Below are positions 43,038 through 51,900 of a stretch of 64,000 nt of DNA, piece by piece (positions within the stretch are counted from its first letter, which is position 1; the number at the start of each line of letters is the position of its first letter). Source of the DNA: Paraburkholderia acidicola (lineage in GTDB: Bacteria > Pseudomonadota > Gammaproteobacteria > Burkholderiales > Burkholderiaceae); the NCBI RefSeq assembly GCF_002362315.1, contig NZ_MTZV01000006.1:1798001-1862000 (forward strand). The letters run 5' to 3'. The translations under genes were made by a program, and so were the position numbers. Under the pieces are notes generated by a model. That model saw only the letters and a program-made list of their open reading frames with translations. It was not told the DNA's origin and did not search any database.

Positions 43038-43919
43038 ATGTCGAAATTCATTCCCACCAACACATTTCAGTTTGCCGGTCGTCCCGTGTCCCGCGTAGGT
43101 TACGGCGCCATGCAGCTTGCTGGCCCCGGCGTATTCGGGCCGCCGAAAGACCGTGACGCAGCCGTCGCCGTTCTGCGTGAAGCGATCGCGCTCGGTGTCG
43201 ATCACATCGATACAAGCGATTTCTACGGGCCGCACGTCACCAATCAGATCATTCGCGAAGCGCTCCATCCCTACCCGGACGATCTGCTGATCGTCACCAA
43301 AATCGGGGCGCGCCGCGGCGAGGACGGTGCGTGGATTCCGGCGCAGGAACCGGAAGAAATCGAGCGCGGCATTCACGACAACCTGCGTAATCTCGGCCTC
43401 GACGCGCTCGATGTCGTCAATCTGCGGATCATGGGCAACGTCCACGCGCCTGCGGAAGGATCGATTGAAAAACAGGTCACCGCGCTTGCCGAACTGCAAC
43501 GCAAGGGACTCGTCCGTCACATCGGTCTGAGCAACGCAACGTCGACCCAGGTCGCCGAAGCGCAACGCATTGTCGAGATTGTTTGCGTTCAGAACCAGTA
43601 CAACCTGGTTCAACGCGACGATGACGCACTAGTGGATGAACTGGCTGCCAAAGGCGTGGCGTATGTGCCGTTCTTCCCACTGGGCGGATTTACACCGATA
43701 CAGTCGTCCGCGCTGTCGACGATCGCCCAGACGATCGGTGCAACGCCGATGCAGGTCGCGCTTGCCTGGCTTCTTTATCGTGCGCCGAACATTCTGTTGA
43801 TCCCGGGCACGTCATCGGTGGGGCATCTGCGTGAAAACATGCAGGCGGCGCAGTGTGTGCTGACCGACGAGGTTCTTGCTGAGCTGGATGCGATCGGTCG
43901 AGGCAATACCGCGCATTGA
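43038..43919 (+). CDS. Aldo/keto reductase
   Basis: (beta/alpha)8 oxidoreductase of 293 residues. NADPH-dependent AKR features: VSRVGYGAMQLAG, VDHIDTSDFYGPHVTN (catalytic Asp and Tyr), IVTKIG (Lys), RHIGLSNAT and NQYNLVQRDDD. The usual catalytic His region reads VNLRIMG, so the His is replaced, as in several AKRs of this group. AAGGAG precedes the ATG at 43038. Divergent from a LysR gene with a palindromic operator. Confidence 0.92.
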   Translation: MSKFIPTNTFQFAGRPVSRVGYGAMQLAGPGVFGPPKDRDAAVAVLREAIALGVDHIDTSDFYGPHVTNQIIREALHPYPDDLLIVTKIGARRGEDGAWIPAQEPEEIERGIHDNLRNLGLDALDVVNLRIMGNVHAPAEGSIEKQVTALAELQRKGLVRHIGLSNATSTQVAEAQRIVEIVCVQNQYNLVQRDDDALVDELAAKGVAYVPFFPLGGFTPIQSSALSTIAQTIGATPMQVALAWLLYRAPNILLIPGTSSVGHLRENMQAAQCVLTDEVLAELDAIGRGNTAH

Positions 43920-43960
43920 TTGGAGAAGGTTTTACGGAGAAATGAGCGCTACTTGAACGA

Positions 43961-44713
43961 TTACTCGTTACGCAGCAAATTGCGCAGCATGCGCTCCGGG
44001 TTCATCAAAAACGAGCGCATGACCTGATAGTGTTCGGTTTCTTCGTAGGCCACCTTCGACATACCGTTCGCGTCGAACTGATAGATAGTCGCATCGGGAT
44101 AGGCCATCAGGATCGGCGAGTGTGTGGCGATAAAGAATTGAGAATCGTCGGTGACGAGATCGTGGATACGCGCGAGGGCGGTAAGTTGCCGCTGCGGTGA
44201 CAAGGCTGCCTCAGGTTCATCGAGCAGATACAGACCCTTGCCGCCGAACCGGTTCATCAGGAGCGCCATAAACGACTCACCGTGCGACTGTTCATGCAGC
44301 GAGCGGCCGCCATAGGAATCGATGATGGGCGGTGAAAACGCTGGCTCTTCATCGAGTTTCTCGATTTCAGTCGCGACGTTAAAGAAACTCTCCGCCCGAA
44401 GAAAGAAGCCGTCTTTCGGACGCCTCACGCCCTTGGCTATCCGTAGATAGTCTGCGAGATTCGAATGCGAGGTCCGCGTTCCAAAGTTGAAGTTCTTTGT
44501 TCCGCCCTCCGGGTTGAAACCCATCGAAACCGCGATGGCCTCCATCAACGTCGATTTACCCGAACCGTTCTCACCGATCAGGAACGTCACCTTGGGATGC
44601 GGGACTAGCGTGTCGAATGAACGGACCGCAGGCAGCGAGAATGGATAGCGGTCGAAAGACTCGACTTTCTCTCGCTGGAGGGAAATCCGGCTGATGTGCT
44701 GGGTGGAGAGCAT
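43961..44713 (-). CDS. AAA-family ATPase (ABC-like, RecF/OLD-type)
   Basis: Protein of 250 residues: Walker A GENGSGKST, ABC-like signature region HEQSHGESFMALLM, Walker B LYLLDEPEAALS and switch His in FIATHSP. Short, with no coiled-coil arms, so the ATPase head only. The start is uncertain: ATG 44713 (used) or ATG 44761. No TOPRIM or nuclease gene is adjacent, so membership in an OLD-type or toxin system cannot be claimed. Confidence 0.85.
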   Translation of the reverse strand: MLSTQHISRISLQREKVESFDRYPFSLPAVRSFDTLVPHPKVTFLIGENGSGKSTLMEAIAVSMGFNPEGGTKNFNFGTRTSHSNLADYLRIAKGVRRPKDGFFLRAESFFNVATEIEKLDEEPAFSPPIIDSYGGRSLHEQSHGESFMALLMNRFGGKGLYLLDEPEAALSPQRQLTALARIHDLVTDDSQFFIATHSPILMAYPDATIYQFDANGMSKVAYEETEHYQVMRSFLMNPERMLRNLLRNE

Positions 44714-44860
44714 GGCGGTCTCGCTGACAGGGCTTCGCCGTATTTTAGAGGAAGCGGTCATTCGCTATCGGCTAAAATGCCTTTCGCCAGAACTGGTCGG
44801 AGTTTCCAGCAAAATCGCAGGGCAAGTTCTTGCTCTCGCTTTTAAAGCAACGGGCGATGC

Positions 44861-45001
44861 GTGAAAAAAGGTCTGTTTCTCGTTCTCATTGTGAGTGCCG
44901 TGTTAATCATCTTTGGGGTCCGTCAGTTTCACTGGGAGGGTATAGATCTCTGCAATGGGGGGTTCCACGGCCGCGTATACGTGCGCACGTGTCATCGATG
45001 A
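44861..45001 (+). CDS. Small membrane/secreted protein (46 aa)
   Basis: GTG-started frame of 46 codons: MKKGLFLVLIVSAVLIIF is a lysine-started hydrophobic segment like a signal anchor, then a short polar tail with two Cys (IDLCNGGFHGR and RTCHR). A stop TAA stands nine codons upstream in frame. The segment is too short for most gene finders. No strong ribosome site is seen, hence modest confidence. Confidence 0.4.
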   Translation: MKKGLFLVLIVSAVLIIFGVRQFHWEGIDLCNGGFHGRVYVRTCHR

Positions 45002-45066
45002 TTACGCATCGATTTCGCGCGATCGGACATGGTTCGAACCAGTAATTTCTTGCTGATTGCGGCCGG

Positions 45067-45642
45067 TCATTTTTTGAGTTTTTTGCGGCGGCCCGCCGAT
45101 TTGTCCTTGATCACAGTCGTGAACCGTTGCGCCAGATCAAACACATGGGGCCGTTCAGACTCGCCGTCCAGGTAGAGTGTTTTTTCCAGTCGACCAACCG
45201 TCTTCAAGCTACGAACCATCACCTTGCCGCTATCCGGATAGGTGCAAACCTCGTGCGGATCATTCAACCCCACGGCGAAATAAATCAGTTCTTCATCGAA
45301 CGGATTGGCCAGTTGATGAGCGATGCCCGTACCTGCCGCACAAGAGATGCAATCGCCTGCGCCAATTTCTTGCACTGTGTCGCCGTAGCGAAGCACCCCA
45401 CGCCCGGACAGCACGAAAAAAATCTCGTCCTCGCGCGTGTGCGTATGAAATGGACAGGCAGTGCGGCCGGGCGGCACACGTGACAGGTTAGCGCCAAGTC
45501 GACCGGGTATCGCATCGAGCGCAGGCGTAAGCGGCTTCCAGGCGCTACCCCAGTGCTTGCCATCCTTCTGCTCGATTTCCTTGACATCGTTGACGTTCAC
45601 AACGACGGGTGGTGCGGCTTTCTTCGTGGATGGTTTTTTCAT
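45067..45642 (-). CDS. Cupin-domain protein
   Basis: Protein of 191 residues. N-terminus basic (MKKPSTKKAAPPVVV), then a cupin with CPFHTHTREDEIFFVLSGRGV (motif 1: H-x-H and Glu) and GTGIAHQLANPFDEELIYF (motif 2 His). The end is lysine/arginine-rich. The ATG at 45642 is preferred to the upstream start. Possibly a regulator or dioxygenase-like metal protein; not further classified. Confidence 0.85.
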   Translation of the reverse strand: MKKPSTKKAAPPVVVNVNDVKEIEQKDGKHWGSAWKPLTPALDAIPGRLGANLSRVPPGRTACPFHTHTREDEIFFVLSGRGVLRYGDTVQEIGAGDCISCAAGTGIAHQLANPFDEELIYFAVGLNDPHEVCTYPDSGKVMVRSLKTVGRLEKTLYLDGESERPHVFDLAQRFTTVIKDKSAGRRKKLKK

Positions 45643-45687
45643 GTCTCTGTCTGATTGTGGGAGTTGTAATCGCAAATAGAGGGCATC

Positions 45688-46533
45688 TCAGGCAACGGAA
45701 TTGTTAGGCCCCGAAGTCGATAACCACCAGCCGGCTCCAACGAACCACGCGGAGTGGTCGGCGAGTGTTTTCAATCTTAGCGACCTGACGGCATCAGCCG
45801 TGTTCGACGCGAAAGCGTTGACCAGAGATTCCCCGGTCGCGTCATCGCGCGCTCCAATGCATTCGATGAACATCGCCGGGCAGATCAACTTCGCCGCGTA
45901 GGTATCAGTGCCCATGCGTGTCACGCGCAGCATGCCACCGAGACCGCGGTTTGGAGTCAGCGGGAAAATCAGACGACCACCGTCGTTCAGCGCTTCGAGC
46001 CAGCTATTCAATGGGTGTGTCGCACCGGCACTAATGTAGATCAGATCGGACCGCGCCAACACGGCGCTAGTGCCGCTCTCTTCGACTACCCGGACGTGCT
46101 TCAAATGAGCAAGATTCGATGACGCCCGAACACTGAGACTCGGGTCAATCTCATACGCAGCCACCTCCCCGGTGTCGCCGGTGAGGTGCGCGAGAAGCGC
46201 TGTGTAATAGCCGGTTCCCGATCCGATGTGTGTAACGGTTTCGCCCGGCGAGATCGCAGCCGCGTCGAGACAACGTGCGTGGAGGCTAGGTTCACCGTTG
46301 TTAAGACCTCGATCGGTTCTGAGCCCAAACAGAATGTCCTGATAGAGAACGGCAGGGTCAGCGGTGTCGGTCGAGATATATCCGGTCGGCGTAAATACCT
46401 GCCATGGGCCGGGACCGAGATAGTTCTCTCTCTCAACTGCCGCAAACGCCTGCTGGATTCTCGGGTCTTTGCATTCTCCGTGCGCTGTTACGTAGCGTGC
46501 ATAGAAGGTACGGAGCATGTCTACGTTTGTCAT
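45688..46533 (-). CDS. Protein-L-isoaspartate O-methyltransferase-like protein
   Basis: Protein of 281 residues. The SAM-binding motif VTHIGSGTGYYTALLAHL and preceding SLHARCLDAAAISPGETV match the PCMT fold. The N-terminal VERENYLGPGPW resembles the PCMT substrate loop, while the C-terminal 80 residues are divergent. A role in repairing isoaspartyl damage or modifying a small molecule is possible. Adjacent to another methyltransferase on the same strand. Confidence 0.82.
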   Translation of the reverse strand: MTNVDMLRTFYARYVTAHGECKDPRIQQAFAAVERENYLGPGPWQVFTPTGYISTDTADPAVLYQDILFGLRTDRGLNNGEPSLHARCLDAAAISPGETVTHIGSGTGYYTALLAHLTGDTGEVAAYEIDPSLSVRASSNLAHLKHVRVVEESGTSAVLARSDLIYISAGATHPLNSWLEALNDGGRLIFPLTPNRGLGGMLRVTRMGTDTYAAKLICPAMFIECIGARDDATGESLVNAFASNTADAVRSLRLKTLADHSAWFVGAGWWLSTSGPNNSVA

Positions 46534-46624
46534 CGATCGGCTCTGTAGAGAGATCGAGTCATCGTAACAGGTACGCTCTTGCAGAGTCTCGCGGGCAACC
46601 TGCCCGCGATTCCCCGCTTACTTG

Positions 46625-47569
46625 CTACTTACCGGCCGAAACCAGATAGGTCAGCGTCGCTCCAGAGTCCCAATAGCAGTGTGTGTCGATGAGTGCCTGC
46701 AGTCCGTGCCGGCCTTCCTGACTCGTCGCATGAATGCGCGCGACGAACGCTTCCGCTTCTGGATCGTTTAGCGCAGTGGTCCAGTCGTTGACCTGTCTTT
46801 CCCACAAGGCCGACCGTGTGTCGCCATACGCATCAACCAGCTCATCCAGATTGACACGGGTTTCCATGTCCAGATACGGTGGCAAAATCGGCGCCGCTTT
46901 ATCTGAAAGCCATGTGCGAATGCCGGAGAATCCAGCAAGCTGAAACAGCCTGGGTAAGCGATCGCCTATCGACAACCCGCCTTCACCAGCAGCGCGCTTG
47001 CCCTTCTCGCAAATCAGCGCGTACCGGAATGCGTCGCAGAGTTCGTCGATCGACAAATCCACTGTTGCCGCATTGGATAAGGCGACGTGCGCGAGATTGC
47101 AAGGCTCGACGCAGATCACAATGCCTCCAGGCCGCACTACTCGCTTCATCTCCTGCAACGCCGCGAGCGGATCGGCGAGGTGTATGAGAACGGTCTGACA
47201 CGTCACCACATCGAAGCTGTCGTCGTCAAAGGGCAACTTATGAGCGTCGCCGCTTTGAAACGTAACCGTTGCGCCAAGCGTGGCAAATGCCGATGTAAGT
47301 GCCGCGTCGCCACCCGACCATTTCACGTCCCGGTCCATCGCGGTGATGTGAACGCCTTCCGCCATGCGTGGCGCAAGTAACAGACTCCAGTGACATTGCC
47401 CACAACCCACATCCAGAAGGCTGCGACGCTGCGCCAGCTGCCAGCGATGCGACATCAAATCCAGGAACTCAGCGTTCCACCAGAAATTACGAGAAGGACC
47501 GAACCACTCTTCCGAGTGGGCGAGCGAAGATAGGAGCGCCGATGCGCCCGCAGTTTGATTCTGTTCCAT
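46625..47569 (-). CDS. Class I SAM-dependent methyltransferase
   Basis: Protein of 314 residues. The motif SLLDVGCGQCHWSLLLAPRM (SAM glycine loop), SGDAHKLPFDDDSFDVVTCQ (motif II) and VVRPGGIVICVEP (motif III) are the Methyltransf_11 pattern. The ATG at 47569 is used; the extension upstream begins MRWFC and is less likely. Substrate unknown; 91 bases before the PCMT-like gene. Confidence 0.87.
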   Translation of the reverse strand: MEQNQTAGASALLSSLAHSEEWFGPSRNFWWNAEFLDLMSHRWQLAQRRSLLDVGCGQCHWSLLLAPRMAEGVHITAMDRDVKWSGGDAALTSAFATLGATVTFQSGDAHKLPFDDDSFDVVTCQTVLIHLADPLAALQEMKRVVRPGGIVICVEPCNLAHVALSNAATVDLSIDELCDAFRYALICEKGKRAAGEGGLSIGDRLPRLFQLAGFSGIRTWLSDKAAPILPPYLDMETRVNLDELVDAYGDTRSALWERQVNDWTTALNDPEAEAFVARIHATSQEGRHGLQALIDTHCYWDSGATLTYLVSAGK

Positions 47570-47579
47570 GAGGAATCCC

Positions 47580-47849
47580 TTATCCGTGCAAAACCACCGC
47601 AATCAAAAGATTGACGGTCACCAGAAACCAGACGGCGGGATAAGGGCTTACATAGGTAGCTAAAGTCGCGACCAAAGGGAGGAGGTGTGATCCTAAGCTA
47701 TATCCGGCGGGAAATGCAAGTCGAGCAATAAAATCCAGCACCACAGCGGCGTTCGTTCGAGTGATGACTTCTGACTGTGTGTGCTGACCGGTAGGTCGGT
47801 AGGTCACCCCCAACTGGCGACCTACCCTCAACAAAACCACTAACAACAA
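47580..47849 (-). CDS. Uncertain small membrane ORF
   Basis: Frame of up to 89 codons with a hydrophobic end (LAFPAGYSLGSHLLPLVA, then WFLVTVNLLIAVVLHG). There is no ATG; TTG or GTG would be needed and no ribosome site is clear. It may be a remnant of a larger membrane protein or a real small protein preceding the methyltransferase gene. Confidence 0.25.
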   Translation of the reverse strand: MLLVVLLRVGRQLGVTYRPTGQHTQSEVITRTNAAVVLDFIARLAFPAGYSLGSHLLPLVATLATYVSPYPAVWFLVTVNLLIAVVLHG

Positions 47850-47855
47850 CGCCAG

Positions 47856-48878
47856 TTAGAAATACAACGTAGCCCCATACGGTGCAGAGTAGATGCTATA
47901 GCTACACTGCGGCGTAAGCGACCCACTCGCATTTGCCGAATTCCAGGGCGGCGAAGCGATCTGTGTTTGATTGATGTCGTAGACCCCGATGTCGTAGGAG
48001 TTGATCAATCCGTTTTGAGGGTACTGGTCACAGGTATCGATGCCATAGGCTTCCAGTACACTGCCAAACACCCATGTCAGCGAACCTTGCGGATTGGTAT
48101 TGAGCGTAGTGCTTTGGCCTGTATGAAGATCCTTGGACACGATCGCCCAGGTGCCGCAATTCTGAGTGCCTGCTGCGCAAGTCGAGTGCGTGTCGCCAAC
48201 AATCCCATCACCGGCAGAAACATTGATCGGATCGCTATGGTAAGTCGTGCCGCTCACGCAACAGTTCCAGCTTGCCATCGTCCACGCGTGGTCGTTGTAG
48301 CCATTCCATCCGAGCACCGGTTGAAGAATCGACACCACGTTAGGAAGCTGCTCGAGACCCGGGAAGAAATACACAATCTGATTGCCGACGTTGCTCGGAT
48401 TCGACGGCACCGTCCAGCTCGCTACGATGCGACCGATATTCGTTCCGCTCTCGTAGTTGGTGGACTCGACCCAACCACTGATGCTGGGATTCGCACTCTT
48501 CACCTGCGCGCTGGTCTTGCCATCAACTTCAACCTTCGCGCCATTCATGGCGTAATGCGCCTGCGTGCATAGCGCAGGTTTGCGAAGCGCCCCTTTGCTT
48601 TGCGCGATCGTGCCGTCCACGTTCAACGTTTCTCCCGAATGCACGGTCTGCACGCACTCGGGTGAAAAGTATCCGTTGGGGGTGACTACAAAATTACTGG
48701 GCACCCCTTGCGGACGAAGCGTCTCCTTGAGCATGCCAACCGATGTCAGTTTCACATCGGCAGAAGCGACGCCTTGTGCTTTTGCTTCAGACAACCCGGC
48801 AACAGTTGTTAGCACCAGTAGCGAGGCAACTGCCCAGGTGCAGTTACGCCGTATAACATTCATCATGAATTTTTTCAT
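47856..48878 (-). CDS. Secreted protein of unknown family (W-T-V-P type)
   Basis: Protein of 340 residues. A clear signal peptide (MKKFMMNVIRRNCTWAVASL ..., cleavage near AKA|QG) follows an AGGAG site. The mature region has an eight-Cys beta-rich domain: GRIVASWTVPSNPSN, QIVYFFPGLEQ, ILQPVLGWNG, and WTMASWNCCVSG. This pattern recalls uncharacterised bacterial and fungal secreted proteins with a beta-sandwich (W-T-V-P ... I-L-Q-P-V-L-x-W); I do not know an assigned activity. No catalytic dyad is identified. Confidence 0.75.
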   Translation of the reverse strand: MKKFMMNVIRRNCTWAVASLLVLTTVAGLSEAKAQGVASADVKLTSVGMLKETLRPQGVPSNFVVTPNGYFSPECVQTVHSGETLNVDGTIAQSKGALRKPALCTQAHYAMNGAKVEVDGKTSAQVKSANPSISGWVESTNYESGTNIGRIVASWTVPSNPSNVGNQIVYFFPGLEQLPNVVSILQPVLGWNGYNDHAWTMASWNCCVSGTTYHSDPINVSAGDGIVGDTHSTCAAGTQNCGTWAIVSKDLHTGQSTTLNTNPQGSLTWVFGSVLEAYGIDTCDQYPQNGLINSYDIGVYDINQTQIASPPWNSANASGSLTPQCSYSIYSAPYGATLYF

Positions 48879-49227
48879 CACGCTCACGCTCCTGTTTTGT
48901 TTTGCGAAAACGATGAGACGATCGCGATCGCATCGCGACGCTTCATCGAGGCTTACTAAGAGGCTGTGCTAAATGAACTTTTGAGTCGATCGATCCGGAT
49001 CAGCAACAATCTGTACCGGCATTCACCTCAATGCCGTTGCATAGCTGTCTGAATTCGATCTATGTGGCTAAATCAGCTTAGTCCACACATGACACTTTCA
49101 CGACCTATTCATGTTGATAGTCAGGCGGTTTCAATGTGACGAGCTGAAGCGATCAGTAATTGGGAATTTGAGTTTTCCTTGATCTTTGAGCCTTGATCTT
49201 TGAGGCAAGGAAAACTCCATGACGACA
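48879..49227. other. Intergenic region with one hairpin repeat
   Basis: The 349-base stretch between the secreted-protein gene and the SDR gene shows no credible frame. The only structure is the hairpin at 49170-49217. The part nearest the secreted-protein start, about 48880-48960, is expected to hold its promoter. Confidence 0.6.
49170..49217. repeat. Hairpin enclosing a tandem 14-bp repeat
   Basis: GAGTTTTCCTTG (49170-49181) and CAAGGAAAACTC (49206-49217) are a perfect 12-bp inverted repeat. Within it CCTTGATCTTTGAG occurs twice in tandem (49177-49190, 49191-49204), suggesting a local duplication. Possibly the SDR terminator. Confidence 0.6.
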
Positions 49228-49986
49228 TCACCACGGAATCGTTTGATCTTCCCAGCGTGTGAATGTCCCTGTCGGGCTATCCGGACCAAGCAACGCGACA
49301 CGTACCGCTTCGCGCGCACCTTGCTCGACAGTATCGGTGCCTGCATATCCGTTGAGGTTCGTTTTGGTAAAGCCCGGAGAAATCGCATGGACCTTGATCC
49401 CTTCCGGCTCCAGCTCGAGTGCCATAGCAACGGTCAAAGCATTGAGCGCCGTCTTGGACGCCGGATAAACGGGCCCGAAAATCCCGCGATAGTGAAAGGC
49501 CGGATCCAGGTTCGTCGTCAGCGATCCAACGCCACTCGACACATTGATAATGCGAGCGGTCGCCGCCTTGCGTAGAAGCGGCAACATTGCCTGATACACA
49601 GCGAGGACACCAAACACGTTCGTGTCCCACACGGCACGCATCTCGTCGATTGACACGATGCTAGGGCGCGTCGTCTTTGAATACTCTTCAACGGACTGAT
49701 CGGGCCGCTTGTTCGTATTCGAAATCGCAGCGTTGTTGATGAGCAGGTCGAGACGACCCAGCTCTTTACCGATGCGCTCCGCCGCGGCCGCAATCGAAGC
49801 CTGATCGGTAACATCGAGCTGGAGCGCGCGTGCGTCCGGCCCAACCTCTTTAGCAGCAACCTCACCGCGCTCCAGATTGCGCGACCCGACCAGCACCGTG
49901 AAGCCATGCGTGACTAGATCTTTAGCGATCTGAAGACCGATTCCTTGATTAGCCCCGGTGACGAGAGCGATGGGTTTGTCATTCAT
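49228..49986 (-). CDS. Short-chain dehydrogenase/reductase
   Basis: SDR of 252 residues: TGANQGIGLQIAKDLV, INNAAISNT, SSGVGSLT, and YPASKTALNAL (Tyr/Lys). The chain ends KTNLNGYAGTDTVEQGAREAV, a pattern common in carbonyl-reductase-like SDRs. ATG at 49986. It is one of a series of SDR genes from 49 to 56 kb. Substrate unknown. Confidence 0.92.
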   Translation of the reverse strand: MNDKPIALVTGANQGIGLQIAKDLVTHGFTVLVGSRNLERGEVAAKEVGPDARALQLDVTDQASIAAAAERIGKELGRLDLLINNAAISNTNKRPDQSVEEYSKTTRPSIVSIDEMRAVWDTNVFGVLAVYQAMLPLLRKAATARIINVSSGVGSLTTNLDPAFHYRGIFGPVYPASKTALNALTVAMALELEPEGIKVHAISPGFTKTNLNGYAGTDTVEQGAREAVRVALLGPDSPTGTFTRWEDQTIPW

Positions 49987-50051
49987 AACAAGCTCCTTAT
50001 GGCATTACGTTGTAGCGTGAGTTTGAAATTCAGCGCAAAGGCGCGGGTGCA

Positions 50052-50801
50052 TCAGCGAACCTCGGCTGCCCATGCTTCGGCGTCGGCGCCGGCGGGAATA
50101 CGCATCGGCGATGACGGATCGGTTGCCGCGCGCCATACGGCTTCGGCAACGTCCGTTGCATGGGTAAGCGGAGAAGACGTATCGCCGAGCCGCGCCATGA
50201 CTTCCTTGACGAGATCGGCATAGTCCTCGTGATCGAAGCCGTGCATGTGAGCGCGTGCGTTGTCGCCAAAGCGGGTTTCAGACGAACGGCCCGGCAACAC
50301 GAGGCGCACGCGAACGCCGAACTGCTCGACTTCCGCTGCCATCGATTCGGTGAATGCGTTCACCGCCGCCTTGCTCGCGCTGTACGCCGCAATCAGCGGC
50401 AATGCCTTTAGCGTCACGCTCGAGGTGACATTCACAACGACGCCCGCCCGACGTTCGCGAAACTGCGGCAGAACCGCTTGCGTGACGGCGATCGTGCCGA
50501 ACGTGTTGGTCTCGAACAGTTCGCGCACCGTTGCGGGCGGAACGAGTTCGGCTGGTGCCGCCGCGCCAAAGCCGGCGTTGTTGACGAGGACATCGATTGG
50601 GCCTGCGGCCTCGATTGCCTCGCGAATGCTCTCCGGATTCGTGACATCGAGCGCCAGCACCTGCAGGCGCTCTGAAGGCGGGAGCACGTCGGCACGCGGC
50701 GTGCGCATCGTAGCGACGGCGCGCCAGCCGCGCGCGAGGAAGTAGCGAGCAGTCTCAAGACCGAAACCGGATGAGCAGCCTGTGATCAGCACCGTTTGCA
50801 T
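50052..50801 (-). CDS. Short-chain dehydrogenase/reductase
   Basis: SDR of 249 residues: MQTVLITGCSSGFGLETARY, LVNNAGFGA, VTSSVTLKALP, YSASKAAVNAF. This is the T-G-C-S-S-G subgroup that resembles 17-beta-hydroxysteroid-type reductases. Divergent from an AraC gene 101 bases away, which is its probable regulator. Followed on the same strand by another SDR after a 65-base gap. Confidence 0.92.
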   Translation of the reverse strand: MQTVLITGCSSGFGLETARYFLARGWRAVATMRTPRADVLPPSERLQVLALDVTNPESIREAIEAAGPIDVLVNNAGFGAAAPAELVPPATVRELFETNTFGTIAVTQAVLPQFRERRAGVVVNVTSSVTLKALPLIAAYSASKAAVNAFTESMAAEVEQFGVRVRLVLPGRSSETRFGDNARAHMHGFDHEDYADLVKEVMARLGDTSSPLTHATDVAEAVWRAATDPSSPMRIPAGADAEAWAAEVR

Positions 50802-50902
50802 GGGGACTCCTGTGAGGGGGTTGGTGTGTGCCCATACGATAGATTGCCGAGACCGTACTTGCTACAATCAACAATCCAAATTTCATTTGCGAGAGTCCGG
50901 CG

Positions 50903-51823
50903 ATGATCGATCCATTAGCCGAAGTAGTGACGCTGCTGCAGCCGGGGGCGCGGTTCTCGAAGCTGATCCACGGCGCGAGTCCGTGGAGCGTCAGTCGCTC
51001 GGATGCCGGGCAGCCGTTCTATTGCGCGGTCCTCGAGGGCGGATGCCGCATGGCCATCGACGGACATGAACCCATCGAACTCCTCGCGGGCGACTTCGTC
51101 CTGATTCCCGCGGCGTACGGTGTCGCGATGTCCAGTCTCGAGCCGCCGCCGGCGGGCGTCGAGACGGCGGCGCCGGTCAAGCTGGGCAACGGCGAATTCA
51201 GAATCGGTGCGCCCGACAATCCGATCGACGCGCGGATGATGGCGGGCCACTGCAGTTTCGGTTCGCCGGATGCGTCGCTGCTGGTTTCACTGCTGCCGCA
51301 AATCGTGCATGTGCGCGGCGAACAGCGGCTCGCTACGCTCGTGCAACTCGTACGGGAGGAAACACGCGAGCAACGGCCTGCGCGCGAAGTCGTGCTCTCG
51401 CGACTGCTGGAAGTGCTGCTTATCGAGGCGCTGCGCTCGACGGCAGAAGGAACGAACGCGTCACCGGGTCTCGTGAGCGGACTCGCAGATAGCCGCCTCG
51501 CGGCCGCGATCCGCGGAATGCACGAACAGCCGACGCGCGCGTGGACGGTGGCCGAACTCGCGAAGCAAGCCGCGCTTTCGCGCTCGACCTTCTTCGAGCG
51601 TTTCAACCGAGCAGTCGGCATTGCGCCGATGGAATATCTGCTCACGTGGCGCATGGCGCTTGCGAAGGATCTGCTGCGCCGTAATGAAGGTCGTATTGCG
51701 GAGATTGCGGAGCGTGTTGGTTATAGCTCTGCTAGTACGTTTAGTGTTGCTTTTACTCGGCATGTTGGGCGGCCGCCTACGCAGTATGCGCGGGAGGTGC
51801 AGGCGGTGGCGGACGGGGTGTGA
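50903..51823 (+). CDS. AraC family regulator with N-terminal cupin
   Basis: Regulator of 306 residues. N-terminal cupin-like domain (AraC_binding_2/cupin_6 type: VSRSDAGQPFYCAVLEGGCRM, DFVLIPAAYGVAM) and C-terminal double HTH: WTVAELAKQAALSRSTFFER and GRIAEIAERVGYSSASTFSV with FTRHVGRPPTQYAR. Divergent from an SDR gene and likely its regulator. Confidence 0.92.
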   Translation: MIDPLAEVVTLLQPGARFSKLIHGASPWSVSRSDAGQPFYCAVLEGGCRMAIDGHEPIELLAGDFVLIPAAYGVAMSSLEPPPAGVETAAPVKLGNGEFRIGAPDNPIDARMMAGHCSFGSPDASLLVSLLPQIVHVRGEQRLATLVQLVREETREQRPAREVVLSRLLEVLLIEALRSTAEGTNASPGLVSGLADSRLAAAIRGMHEQPTRAWTVAELAKQAALSRSTFFERFNRAVGIAPMEYLLTWRMALAKDLLRRNEGRIAEIAERVGYSSASTFSVAFTRHVGRPPTQYAREVQAVADGV

Positions 51824-51900
51824 GAGTGGGTGAACCGGATGGTCTCAGTTGTAGAGATCACGTGCGCGGGGATCAAGAGGAAATACGAACATGGCCTGAT

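Noticed and set aside
43961..44713. AAA ATPase as part of an OLD/Gabija-like defence system
   Set aside because: The ATPase is short, has no TOPRIM domain and no partner helicase or nuclease gene beside it.
49177..49204. Two direct repeats as a possible CRISPR
   Set aside because: Only two adjacent copies with no spacer between them, and no cas genes in the window.
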